Shown in pieces: positions 1 to 7,100 of a DNA stretch of 64,000 nt; the first letter of the stretch is position 1, and every line of letters starts with the position of its first letter. This DNA comes from SW10 sp965657795. Lineage in GTDB: Bacteria; Verrucomicrobiota; Verrucomicrobiia; Verrucomicrobiales; Akkermansiaceae. The notes under the pieces are model-generated. The model did no database searches and was not told where the DNA came from. It worked only from the letters and a program-made list of their open reading frames with translations. The stretch covers positions 134,910-198,909 of the forward strand of contig CBFHQJ010000001.1 of NCBI GenBank assembly GCA_965657795.1, in the 5' to 3' direction. Made by a program: the position numbers and the translations under genes.

Positions 1-2
1 AG

Positions 3-1049
3 GAGTTTCACAAGGCGGAAATGGAGAAGTGGAAATCGAAGGAGGAGAGGTATCAGAAAGAGATTGCCGCCGATAAAGAAAAAGGCGTGAACAAGAAACG
101 GCGTCGACCGCGAAAGCCCGATGGCAGCATTCGGACTTGGTCCGTGCCGGGGCGCAGTCCCAGTGATGCTGCCGCTTGCTACAATGGCATGTTTGGGGTT
201 TTCAAAGGCCTCAAGATTAAGGGAGTGGCCTTTCACCAGGGGTTTAACAACGCCATGATGAACACCAGTTGCAAACCGAAGTTTTATCGTACTTTGATGA
301 AGCTTATGGTTGATGGCTGGCGTGATGACTTCGGCGAGGGACTGCCGGTGGCTATCATCGGACTGTGCGCCGGTGGCGAGGCTCAAACGCGTCTTAACTT
401 TGAAGAGAAAGGCCTTTCAAGTGCTGCCTATATCCGCGAGTCGCAACGGCTGGGGCTGGGTGATGTGGCGGATCGAAAAGACACCGTTTTCATTCCTGCT
501 TACGATCAGAAAATTCCACAGCTTCACACCAAGAAGAAAAAAGAGCTCGGTCTGCGCACGGCCCGATGGGCGCTGCGTGAGATCTATGATCTGGAGCCAG
601 TCGTGTGGGAAACCGGTCAGCTGGTTTCGGCTGAGGTCCAGAACGGGGGAATTCTGCTTACGTTTGACAAGCCGATGAGGGTGGATGATTTTGGCTCGGA
701 GCTTGAAGGGTTTTCCATCGCCGACGATTCCGGAACCTACTACCTGGCACAGGCGGTTTATCCGGAGAACAAGGATAAGAAGGAACGCTTCAAGCGGATC
801 ATGGTTTCGAGCCCGCTCGTGAGTGCCCCGGTTTCAGTTCGCTACGCTTGGTCGCGCGCTCCGATGGGAAATCTCAAAGTGAATGGAATCCCATGGCAAC
901 CTCTCCAGAGTTTCCGAACTGATGAGATTGATTTTTCTCCGGAGGTGTCGCATCAGGATCCGGAAGGCGGGAAAAAGAATTCCGAAGCGGTAAAGCTTCT
1001 CAAGGCGGCCGCTGCAGAGGCTCTTAAAACAAGGCTTTCGAGGGAATGA
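3..1049 (+). CDS. Sialate O-acetylesterase (SASA family), 3' part only
   Basis: The frame is open from the window edge (codons E-F-H-K-A-E precede the ATG at 21), so this is the C-terminal part, about 348 residues, of a longer gene that starts outside. SASA-family carbohydrate esterases are SGNH/GDSL-fold enzymes, usually exported, that remove O-acetyl groups from sialic acids or other acetylated glycans. Two blocks support the call: AIIGLCAGGEAQTRL in the core, and QLHTKKKKELGLRTARWAL, which matches the C-terminal catalytic-His block (typically D-I-H-P-K-N-K followed by L-G-x-R-L-A). The Asp that normally sits beside the His is not in the usual place. The Ser-nucleophile block would lie upstream of the window. 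The last 150 residues look like a beta-rich accessory domain. The gene converges on the traB-like gene. Confidence 0.75.
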   Translation, partial: EFHKAEMEKWKSKEERYQKEIAADKEKGVNKKRRRPRKPDGSIRTWSVPGRSPSDAAACYNGMFGVFKGLKIKGVAFHQGFNNAMMNTSCKPKFYRTLMKLMVDGWRDDFGEGLPVAIIGLCAGGEAQTRLNFEEKGLSSAAYIRESQRLGLGDVADRKDTVFIPAYDQKIPQLHTKKKKELGLRTARWALREIYDLEPVVWETGQLVSAEVQNGGILLTFDKPMRVDDFGSELEGFSIADDSGTYYLAQAVYPENKDKKERFKRIMVSSPLVSAPVSVRYAWSRAPMGNLKVNGIPWQPLQSFRTDEIDFSPEVSHQDPEGGKKNSEAVKLLKAAAAEALKTRLSRE

Positions 1050-1052
1050 CGT

Positions 1053-1091
1053 TCTCCAGAGCGTCAGGGCGAGACTCGGGCAGTCTGGAGA
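1053..1091. repeat. 8-bp inverted repeat between convergent genes
   Basis: A perfect inverted repeat, TCTCCAGA at 1053-1060 and TCTGGAGA at 1084-1091, is separated by 23 nt. It lies in the 54-bp gap between the esterase stop and the stop of the converging TraB-like gene. It could fold as a transcript end on either strand, but neither side has a T-tract, so it is not a canonical intrinsic terminator. Confidence 0.35.
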
Positions 1092-1103
1092 CAGCCCCTC
1101 CGG

Positions 1104-1934
1104 TTATTTTTCGACCGTCCAGGCGGTGAGCCATTCCTGTTTGGTTTTCCGGTAGCCTTTTTCGAGGAGGGTTTTCTCCATGGCGGGGAAATGAGCGGCG
1201 CCGTAAAAGATGCCAAGATTCTTGTCACCTTTTGCGATTTGGGCATCGAGAACTTTGAGCGCCTTCTCGTTGCGATCCGAGATGACCACGGTGGGCGCAA
1301 CGAGGCCGCCCATCGCTTCGTCACCACCGGCGAGGGCATCGACGAGCAAGAGTTTGGCCTTCTTTGAATCACCCACCATGACGGCCTGCATTAAGGCCAT
1401 GGTGGAGGGCTGGGTTTTCATGTCGGTGTTTTTGGCGGCTTCCATGGCAAAGCCGAGAAGGGATTCCCCGCGCTCTTCCTGCAGGGTTTGGTATTCCTCC
1501 ATGGTGAGATCGGCGTGGACGAAGTTTTCGGCGGTGTAATCGATCTCGGTTTTTTGGTCGGCGAGAGCGAGGAAGCCGGAAACCATTTTGTAGACTTGTC
1601 CGAGGGGGGATTCCTCGGCCTTTTTTCCTTCGGCCTCCTGCTTGCGGAGTTTTTCCAGTTGGTCTCCGCCGATCATTTCGAAAAGAACCCGGTCGTAGCT
1701 TTTGAAGCGCTTGTTCAGGTCGTTGAAGTAGGCCTTGTCCGCGATGTGGACCGCTCCAATCAGAGAAACTTTCACGCCGTTCTTCTCGTAGGTCGCGAGG
1801 GCGGGCTGGAGCAGGACATTCTCTTCCGACCGGTCCACGCGGATAAAATCGGTGGCGGCCCTAGGCTCCTTTGTGGGCTCCTTGGCCGAGATAACAAGTG
1901 CGTAGGCGGCAAAAATCGTGACGAAAAGTTTCAT
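1104..1934 (-). CDS. TraB/GumN family exported protein
   Basis: 276 residues. The chosen ATG at 1934 begins MKLFVTIFAAYALVISAKEP, a good signal peptide; the frame is open further upstream but has no better start. The family is recognised from the N-terminal block VSLIGAVHIADKAYFNDL and the C-terminal block LGIFYGAAHFPAMEKTL, the paired G-x-x-H signatures of TraB/PrgY/GumN proteins (a Tiki-like metalloprotease fold; the bacterial function is mostly unproven). Residues around 90-115 are charged (KKAEESP). It is divergent from ispG with 93 bp between the starts, so both promoters must lie in 1935-2027. It converges on the esterase. Family call is firm; activity is unknown. Confidence 0.75.
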   Translation of the reverse strand: MKLFVTIFAAYALVISAKEPTKEPRAATDFIRVDRSEENVLLQPALATYEKNGVKVSLIGAVHIADKAYFNDLNKRFKSYDRVLFEMIGGDQLEKLRKQEAEGKKAEESPLGQVYKMVSGFLALADQKTEIDYTAENFVHADLTMEEYQTLQEERGESLLGFAMEAAKNTDMKTQPSTMALMQAVMVGDSKKAKLLLVDALAGGDEAMGGLVAPTVVISDRNEKALKVLDAQIAKGDKNLGIFYGAAHFPAMEKTLLEKGYRKTKQEWLTAWTVEK

Positions 1935-2027
1935 GCGGAGAGCATTGGTCAGATCCTCAGGGGACGCAATCAGGGAATGTGGGCGTTGCGGGCGGGGCGT
2001 TTTTGCCTTAGAACTTTCCAGAATCAC

Positions 2028-3800
2028 ATGGCACCCGAATTACGTTACTGCAAAGATCTCTTCAATTACTCTCGTCGCGAGTCGCGGGAGGTGACCGTTG
2101 GAAACGTGAAAATGGGGGGCGGAAACCCGGTGGTGGTGCAGTCGATGATTACCTCGGACACCCGTGATACCGAGGCTTGTGTCAAGGAGGTGCTCCAGTT
2201 GGCGAATGCTGGTTGCGAGGTGGTTCGAATCACCGCGCAGACGCGGAAGTATGCCGAGAATCTCGAGAACATCCGCGACGGAGTTCGCGCTGCGAATTGT
2301 GAGGTCCCTTTGGTTGCCGATATTCATTTCAAGCCCGATGCTGCGTTTGAGGCGGCAAAGTGGGTGGAAAAGGTTCGCGTGAATCCCGGCAACTATGCCG
2401 ACAAAAAGAAGTTTGAGATTCGCGAATACACCGACGAGCAATACGAAGAGGAGTTGGGCCGGATCCGTGAGGAATTCGCGCCACTGGTGACTCTTTGCAA
2501 GGACCTTGGTCGGGCGGTGCGGATTGGCACAAACCATGGTTCGCTTTCCGATCGCATTATGAACCGCTATGGTGACACGCCGCTCGGGATGGTCGAAAGC
2601 GCCCTGGAATTTGCGCGAATCGCGCGTGAGGAGGATTTTCACAACTTTGTGTTCTCGATGAAGGCCTCGAATCCGAAGGTCATGATCGAGGCTTATCGTC
2701 TCTTGGTGGCACGGCTGGAAGCGGAGGGTTCCGACTGGAATTATCCACTGCACTTGGGCGTGACCGAGGCGGGCGACGGTGAGGATGGTCGTATTAAGAG
2801 TGCAATTGGGATTGGAAGTCTTTTGGCTGATGGCATTGGCGATACCATCCGCGTGAGTTTAACGGAGGATGCAGTGCACGAGGTCCCGGTGGCGCAGGCT
2901 CTGGTGAAGGCAATTCCGATCGGTGGTTGCGAGACCGGTGTGAAGGAATCGTGGAATCCCTTCGAATATGAGCGTCGCAAGAGTGAGGTGCAGGAAGTTG
3001 GCGGTATGTCCGTGGGTGGTACGGAATTAATGCGTGTCTTTACCTCTCGCAAAAAGTGGGATGCGGTCGCTCACAAGATTGAGCAGATGGGTGACTTCAA
3101 GCCTGAGATTGTTGCCGAGGATTCAGGAGTGGTGGAGCTTGATCCGCGAGACAAGGAGGTGATTTTGGAGCTCAATCAGTCCGATGAGCCGAGATTGCTC
3201 ACGGTGAAGGATGGTCTTGGAATTCCGACCATTTCAGCTTTCCGGCTCCTGGCTGCTAAGGCCGATGCCCGGCACTCGATTTTGCTCAAGGACACTCTTG
3301 ATCCATCGAGTGATGCCGCCGCTGATTTTCTGCCGACCTTGCTGAGTGCTTCTATGAATCTGGGGTCGTTGATCTGCGATGGCATTGGTGACGCGATTTT
3401 GGTCCAGGGCGAGGAAGCTCCGGGGCAGTCGCTTCGACTTTCCTACAATATTCTGCAGGCGGCGGGTGCTCGAATTTTCAAGACCGACTACGTGGCGTGC
3501 CCGAGTTGTGGTCGAACGCTCTTTAATTTGCAGGAGACCACGCAGAAAATCCGCGAGGCAACCGGTCATCTCAAAGGAGTCAGGATTGCGGTAATGGGCT
3601 GTATTGTGAATGGCCCGGGTGAAATGGCGGATGCCGACTTTGGGTATGTCGGAGGAGCTCCGGGTAAGATCAATCTTTACGTCGGAAAACAGGCGGTGAA
3701 GTTCAATATCCCGGAAGCCGAGGCGGTGGAGAGATTGCAGGATTTGATTCGTGAGCATGGGCGCTGGTTTGATGCGCCGGAACAAGTTGCAGAGATTTAA
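2028..3800 (+). CDS. ispG: 4-hydroxy-3-methylbut-2-en-1-yl diphosphate synthase, long form
   Basis: 590 residues from ATG 2028; the frame stays open upstream but that part is antisense to the traB-like gene. IspG (GcpE) is the [4Fe-4S] enzyme of the MEP isoprenoid pathway that reductively converts MEcPP to HMBPP. The N-terminal TIM barrel begins around YSRRESREVTVGNVKMGG. The C-terminal Fe-S domain carries VACPSCGRTLF and, later, VMGCIVNGPGEM, giving the three cluster Cys plus the Glu ligand. Usual bacterial IspG is about 370 residues; the extra ~200 residues between barrel and Fe-S domain match the three-domain form of plants, Chlamydiae and related bacteria. It is first in an operon with clpS (3-bp gap) and the DUF2017-like gene. 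Confidence 0.96.
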   Translation: MAPELRYCKDLFNYSRRESREVTVGNVKMGGGNPVVVQSMITSDTRDTEACVKEVLQLANAGCEVVRITAQTRKYAENLENIRDGVRAANCEVPLVADIHFKPDAAFEAAKWVEKVRVNPGNYADKKKFEIREYTDEQYEEELGRIREEFAPLVTLCKDLGRAVRIGTNHGSLSDRIMNRYGDTPLGMVESALEFARIAREEDFHNFVFSMKASNPKVMIEAYRLLVARLEAEGSDWNYPLHLGVTEAGDGEDGRIKSAIGIGSLLADGIGDTIRVSLTEDAVHEVPVAQALVKAIPIGGCETGVKESWNPFEYERRKSEVQEVGGMSVGGTELMRVFTSRKKWDAVAHKIEQMGDFKPEIVAEDSGVVELDPRDKEVILELNQSDEPRLLTVKDGLGIPTISAFRLLAAKADARHSILLKDTLDPSSDAAADFLPTLLSASMNLGSLICDGIGDAILVQGEEAPGQSLRLSYNILQAAGARIFKTDYVACPSCGRTLFNLQETTQKIREATGHLKGVRIAVMGCIVNGPGEMADADFGYVGGAPGKINLYVGKQAVKFNIPEAEAVERLQDLIREHGRWFDAPEQVAEI

Positions 3801-3803
3801 ACG

Positions 3804-4094
3804 ATGAATGCGGTCGATGCTCCGGCTCACGAAACCAAAACGAAAAGCAGGGAAAAAACCGACAAACCCTGGCAGGTGGTTGTTCTCGATGATCCAGTGA
3901 ATTTGATGGAATACGTGAGTCGGGTCCTCATTAAGATCTTTGGGTTTTCGAAGGAAAAGGCGGAAGAGCTCATGATGGCAGTCCACCAGAAGGGGCGGGC
4001 CGTTGTTTGGAGCGGGAATCGCGAAAAGGCTGAAATGTATGTGAACCAACTTCACAGTGCCCAGCTGCATGCCACTTTAGATAAGGCGGAATGA
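3804..4094 (+). CDS. clpS: ATP-dependent Clp protease adaptor ClpS
   Basis: 96 residues. ClpS binds N-degron substrates (bulky N-terminal residues) and hands them to ClpA/ClpAP. Diagnostic blocks are WQVVVLDDPVNLMEYV (the conserved x-V-x-L-x-D-D-x-N-x-x-x-Y-V binding region, here D-P-V-N) and MMAVHQKGRAVVWSGNREKAE (H-x-x-G-x-A-x-V). The N-terminal ~20 residues are charged and probably flexible, as usual. It starts 3 bp after the ispG stop and overlaps the next start by 4 nt (ATGA at 4091-4094). clpA itself is not in the window. Confidence 0.93.
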   Translation: MNAVDAPAHETKTKSREKTDKPWQVVVLDDPVNLMEYVSRVLIKIFGFSKEKAEELMMAVHQKGRAVVWSGNREKAEMYVNQLHSAQLHATLDKAE

Positions 4095-4540
4095 CGGTAG
4101 GACCGACAGTTGCGGGCGGCTTGAAGCTGGCTCCGGAGACCGAGCACGATTGGATGTTGCTGATCGGGATTGCCGGCGACAGTGATTCGGATTTGGCCGG
4201 AAGGCTGGCGGGCTTAATGGATGAGGACTCAATGTGGGACGAAATTGTTGCTCCCGAGTTGACCGAGGAATTTTCAAAGCAGCGAATCACCGTCGTTAAG
4301 GAGGTGATGAAGGCCAAGGAAGAGGAGGACGACGTTCACATTGTGAAGAGCAGCGCCGACGTTTGGTATGGGGCCTTGAATCAAGCCCGGCTCGCACTTG
4401 AGGATCAATATAAATTTGGCGCACGCGAAGAGGTGGATCCCAAGATGTTCGAAAACCCTTCAGCGCGGGCAGCTTACTTTAGGAACAACTTTTACTGTCA
4501 TATACAGAGCCTGCTACTCCAGTATGTGATGATCGATTAG
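4091..4540 (+). CDS. DUF2017-like protein coupled to clpS
   Basis: 149 residues, translationally coupled to clpS through ATGA. It is acidic in the middle (AKEEEDDVHI) and helical-looking, with no signal peptide or membrane segment. The segment VWYGALNQARLALEDQYKFG resembles the L-x-x-L-R-L-x-L-G-x-R motif of DUF2017, a family encoded next to clpS in Actinobacteria. Placement rests on that short motif plus synteny, so it is an inference. A role in the ClpS/Clp N-degron pathway is a reasonable guess, no more. Its stop codon (TAG 4538-4540) overlaps the stop of the convergent GT9 gene. Confidence 0.55.
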   Translation: MTVGPTVAGGLKLAPETEHDWMLLIGIAGDSDSDLAGRLAGLMDEDSMWDEIVAPELTEEFSKQRITVVKEVMKAKEEEDDVHIVKSSADVWYGALNQARLALEDQYKFGAREEVDPKMFENPSARAAYFRNNFYCHIQSLLLQYVMID

Positions 4541-5553
4541 GAAGTAAGCTTTCCGAAAAGAGAGCGGGCCTCGGACAAGGCGTTTTCGACGGTGATCTCA
4601 TCCATGCAACGATGGTCGAGGGGGCATTTGTTCAAGAGGCACCCATTGCAGGGGACATGCTCCCGGATAACCCGGTGAATTTTTCCAAGAGGGCGCCGCC
4701 AATCGGGTTCATTGGGTCCGAAGAAAACGAGTGATGGAGTGCCCACAAAAGCAGCGAGATGCGGGATGGAGCCATCGCTGGCAATGAGACCTTGGCAGGT
4801 CGAGAGGAAATCAATGAGTTGGGAATCTTCGATGGAGGTGATTTTTTCTCCGAGAGACTTTGCGAGGGCGGAAGCCGGGCCGGGTCGTTCCGGGTGAGGG
4901 AGAATGGCGAGATCGAATTCATCGGCTAGCTTGCTGGCCAATTCTTGAAAGCGCTCAAGCGACCACTCGGCGGCGGGGCCGAAGTCCGAGCCGGGAGAAA
5001 TTGCCAGCACGGGTCGATTCTGTGCCGGTGGTCTGGGCGGGGTGGCAAAATGAGCTGCCTGGAATGGTTTAGCCCCCAGCTTCTCGACAAAAAGCAGGTA
5101 GTGCCGCACCCGGTGTTCGATCGGTCCGGGCTTCCGTTCAACGATGACGGGATCAGTCAGGAATTTGGCGAGCTTTTCGGCTGGATAACCAAGGCGATCC
5201 TTGATTTTGATTTTTGCGAAGGCCTGTGCTGCCGCGCTTTCTTCCCAGGCAATTGCGGAATCGAAAGGAATATCAGCCTCGTTGAGGAGTTTGCCAATTT
5301 TGCGGGGAGAATCGGAAGAGGAGTGCTCAATAACGAGGTTGACGGCATCGACCTTGCGCCAGAGAAGGGCAGTTTCATGGTTTGCGACTACGACAATTGT
5401 GCTGTTTGGCCGAATTTCCCGGATTGCCCGGACGGCAGGAATGCTAAAGCTGGCCTCGGAGATGGAATCAGGCGAGGCAATCGCAAGATAGCCTCCTTTG
5501 AGGTGCAGCGGGGGGCGGTCCGGAAGAGGCGCGGCCTTTGGCATTTCGGGCAT
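4537..5553 (-). CDS. Glycosyltransferase family 9 (heptosyltransferase-like)
   Basis: 338 residues. GT9 enzymes (WaaC, WaaF, WaaQ) transfer heptose or related sugars from ADP-sugars to LPS inner core at the cytoplasmic face. Seen: an N-terminal Rossmann half (YLAIASPDSISEASFSIPA, VRAIREIRPNSTIVVVAN), the nucleotide-binding C-half with LAISPGSDFGPAAEWSLERF (the G-x-x-x-x-x-K/E-x-W-P region), then ASDGSIPHLAAFVGTPSLVF and the Cys-rich tail CNGCLLNKCPLDHRC typical of GT9. The glycine-rich N-terminal loop is weak (ASPDSISEA instead of a P-x-x-G-D motif), so acceptor or activity may differ. The CBM9-like gene lies 31 bp upstream on the same strand. Confidence 0.85.
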   Translation of the reverse strand: MPEMPKAAPLPDRPPLHLKGGYLAIASPDSISEASFSIPAVRAIREIRPNSTIVVVANHETALLWRKVDAVNLVIEHSSSDSPRKIGKLLNEADIPFDSAIAWEESAAAQAFAKIKIKDRLGYPAEKLAKFLTDPVIVERKPGPIEHRVRHYLLFVEKLGAKPFQAAHFATPPRPPAQNRPVLAISPGSDFGPAAEWSLERFQELASKLADEFDLAILPHPERPGPASALAKSLGEKITSIEDSQLIDFLSTCQGLIASDGSIPHLAAFVGTPSLVFFGPNEPDWRRPLGKIHRVIREHVPCNGCLLNKCPLDHRCMDEITVENALSEARSLFGKLTS

Positions 5554-5584
5554 GGCGGGACTCTACCGGTTCAGGTGCGCGATG

Positions 5585-6205
5585 TCACGCAAGAGGAGGA
5601 CTCAGGATCTTGATCTGCGGAAAGAGGTCGGGCCGGTGATAGTCGGGCTTGCCTTCCGGTGGATTTCCTGCGGTGACGAAGATTTGATCCGGTGAGTTTA
5701 GTATGAAACAGGCGTTCAGAAACGATGATTTGCCGAACCCGTAATTTTCCTGAATCCAAGCCAGGGGAATGCTAGCGCGAGCCCGCCATCCTTCCGGGGT
5801 GATTTCTGCGGAGGTCTCCACTCCGGGAACGGGTGCAGGTTCCCCGGGCGCGGGCTTTAGCGGTGAGGTGAAGGCACTTGTCCACCATCCTCCGTTCGGT
5901 GCGAGATTGAATTCAAGGTAGCGGGTTTTGTCGGCCGAAAGGAGAAAAAACTCAGCGACATCGTACTTCCAAAGTTCGGCCTGATATTGCCCTGGTTGAC
6001 TATCCGGATGGTTCAATCCGGGAGTGCCATTTTGGCTGGCGAGGAAGTGGAAGTTCTTCCGATCAACCCAGAAAAGAAACTTTGACAATTTTGTGATTTG
6101 CGATCCCGACCAATCCGTTAAAAGCTCACTGCCGTGACGGGAAAGCTCGTCGAAAGTCGGAGGTTTTTCTGCGAAAAAGACAGGCATTTGTTCCATCTGT
6201 CCCAC
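5585..6205 (-). CDS. CBM9-like (DOMON-fold) sugar-binding domain protein
   Basis: 206 residues without a clear signal peptide (MGQMEQMPVFFAEKPP). The central part, KYDVAEFFLLSADKTRYLEF followed by APNGGWWTSAF and a later WRARASIPLAWI, matches the carbohydrate-binding family 9-like / DOMON-like beta-sandwich found in many Verrucomicrobia and Planctomycetes, often attached to glycan-active proteins. Here it stands alone. Its likely partner is the GT9 gene 31 bp downstream in the same transcript. The 130-bp space to the divergent DUF1287 gene is AT-rich and should hold both promoters. The exact ligand is unknown. Confidence 0.6.
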   Translation of the reverse strand: MGQMEQMPVFFAEKPPTFDELSRHGSELLTDWSGSQITKLSKFLFWVDRKNFHFLASQNGTPGLNHPDSQPGQYQAELWKYDVAEFFLLSADKTRYLEFNLAPNGGWWTSAFTSPLKPAPGEPAPVPGVETSAEITPEGWRARASIPLAWIQENYGFGKSSFLNACFILNSPDQIFVTAGNPPEGKPDYHRPDLFPQIKILSPPLA

Positions 6206-6262
6206 AGCACGAAATATTCTCTACTTTCTCAAGGAGAACGACAGTTTTTCACTGGTCACACG

Positions 6263-6302
6263 TATTAAAAAATGAGAATCTTTAATAGTTAACCCAAGTT
6301 AA
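6263..6302. promoter_or_regulatory. Two inverted repeats upstream of DUF1287 gene
   Basis: TATTAAA (6263-6269) and TTTAATA (6281-6287) form a perfect 7-bp inverted repeat with an 11-nt spacer. Immediately after it, TTAAC (6289-6293) and GTTAA (6298-6302) form a second. Both lie in the AT-rich gap between the divergent CBM9-like and DUF1287 genes. They could be operators or simply AT-rich promoter DNA; no regulator can be named. Confidence 0.35.
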
Positions 6303-6335
6303 ATGAGACCAATCGAGTATATCGGAGCTGCTCCG

Positions 6336-7022
6336 ATGAAGAAAAAGCGCAGAAGCTCACTGGGTGGATGGCTTCTTGTCGCGTTTGCGGTCGTTTTGGG
6401 TGGTTTTTTTCTCCGCCCCTTGATTCCGTTTCTTCGCGCGCAGACCGACCTTACCTCACCTGCGAATGTGCGCGAAGCGATCACAACGCTTGAGTCGGAT
6501 GGTGATTTTGGTTCGAGATTGGCTGCTGCGGCTCTGGAAAGGACACAAGCTCAGGTCAATTACGACGGGACTTACTTCAAGATTGATTTTCCTAATGGGG
6601 ATATCGCGCCTAATCGCGGAAAAGCAGAAGACTTGATCGTTCGGGCCTACCGGAGTCTTGAGATTGACCTGCAGGTTGATCTTCACACCGACATTAAAGA
6701 GAATTTTTACTCCTATCCACAGATTTTCGGATCCAAGGAGCCGGATACCAACATTGACCACCGTAGGGTGCAAAATCTCCAGCGGTTCTTCACCCGAAAA
6801 GGGCAGGTGCTGGGAGTGAGCCAGGATTCCGAGGACTATAGCTTCGGTGACATTGTCATTTGGCAGTTACTCGATGGGAACAAGCATATCGGAATCGTCG
6901 TTCCCGGCCCGGGTGCGAAAAAGACCGAGAAGTGGGTGGTTCACAACATCGGAGACGGTCCCGAATGGGAGAAAAAGCTCTTCGACTACACAATCAAAGG
7001 GCATTACCGCTACGGCGAGTAG
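6336..7022 (+). CDS. DUF1287 domain protein with N-terminal membrane anchor
   Basis: 228 residues from ATG 6336, chosen over ATG 6303 because GGAG at 6324-6327 gives an 8-nt spacing and the protein then begins MKKKRRSSLGGWLL, a basic n-region before one membrane helix (about 10-32). The DUF1287 domain is clear: Q-V-N-Y-D-G-T-Y, FPNGDIAP, IVRAYRSLEIDLQ, YPQIFGSKEPDTNIDHRRV, then FGDIVIWQL and HIGIVVP. The fold is related to NlpC/P60 (papain-like) proteins. The position that is usually Cys in G-V-C-T-D-V-V-x-R is absent: here it reads GKAEDLIVR. If that Cys is catalytic, this copy is inactive or purely binding. Transcription ends at the terminator 25 bp downstream. Confidence 0.82.
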   Translation: MKKKRRSSLGGWLLVAFAVVLGGFFLRPLIPFLRAQTDLTSPANVREAITTLESDGDFGSRLAAAALERTQAQVNYDGTYFKIDFPNGDIAPNRGKAEDLIVRAYRSLEIDLQVDLHTDIKENFYSYPQIFGSKEPDTNIDHRRVQNLQRFFTRKGQVLGVSQDSEDYSFGDIVIWQLLDGNKHIGIVVPGPGAKKTEKWVVHNIGDGPEWEKKLFDYTIKGHYRYGE

Positions 7023-7046
7023 CTGCTTTTGCTCGATTTACTTCAC

Positions 7047-7085
7047 AAAAAAGCCCCCGTTCGAGTTTCGAACGGGGGCTTTTTT
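7047..7085. terminator. Strong bidirectional intrinsic terminator
   Basis: A6 at 7047-7052, then a stem GCCCCCGTTCGA (7053-7064) pairing with TCGAACGGGGGC (7068-7079) around a 3-nt loop, then T6. A-run and T-run flank a 12-bp GC-rich stem, so it works in both directions, between the convergent DUF1287 and pheT genes. Confidence 0.93.
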
Positions 7086-7100
7086 ATCGTGATAGGTTTA

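Noticed and set aside
1488..2027. Upstream extension of the ispG frame by about 180 residues
   Set aside because: It is antisense to the TraB-like gene start and resembles nothing; known IspG proteins begin near ATG 2028.
2219..2240. Second T-arm-like string (GGTTCGAATC)
   Set aside because: It falls inside the conserved coding sequence of ispG (V-V-R-I-T); no tRNA folds.
2040..2753. Long antisense open frame inside ispG (237 codons)
   Set aside because: It is the shadow of a highly conserved gene with no independent support.
6255..6300. Fur-box-like sequence in the DUF1287 leader (AATGAGAATC)
   Set aside because: Only one half-site is similar to the Fur consensus; the inverted repeats present have a different sequence.
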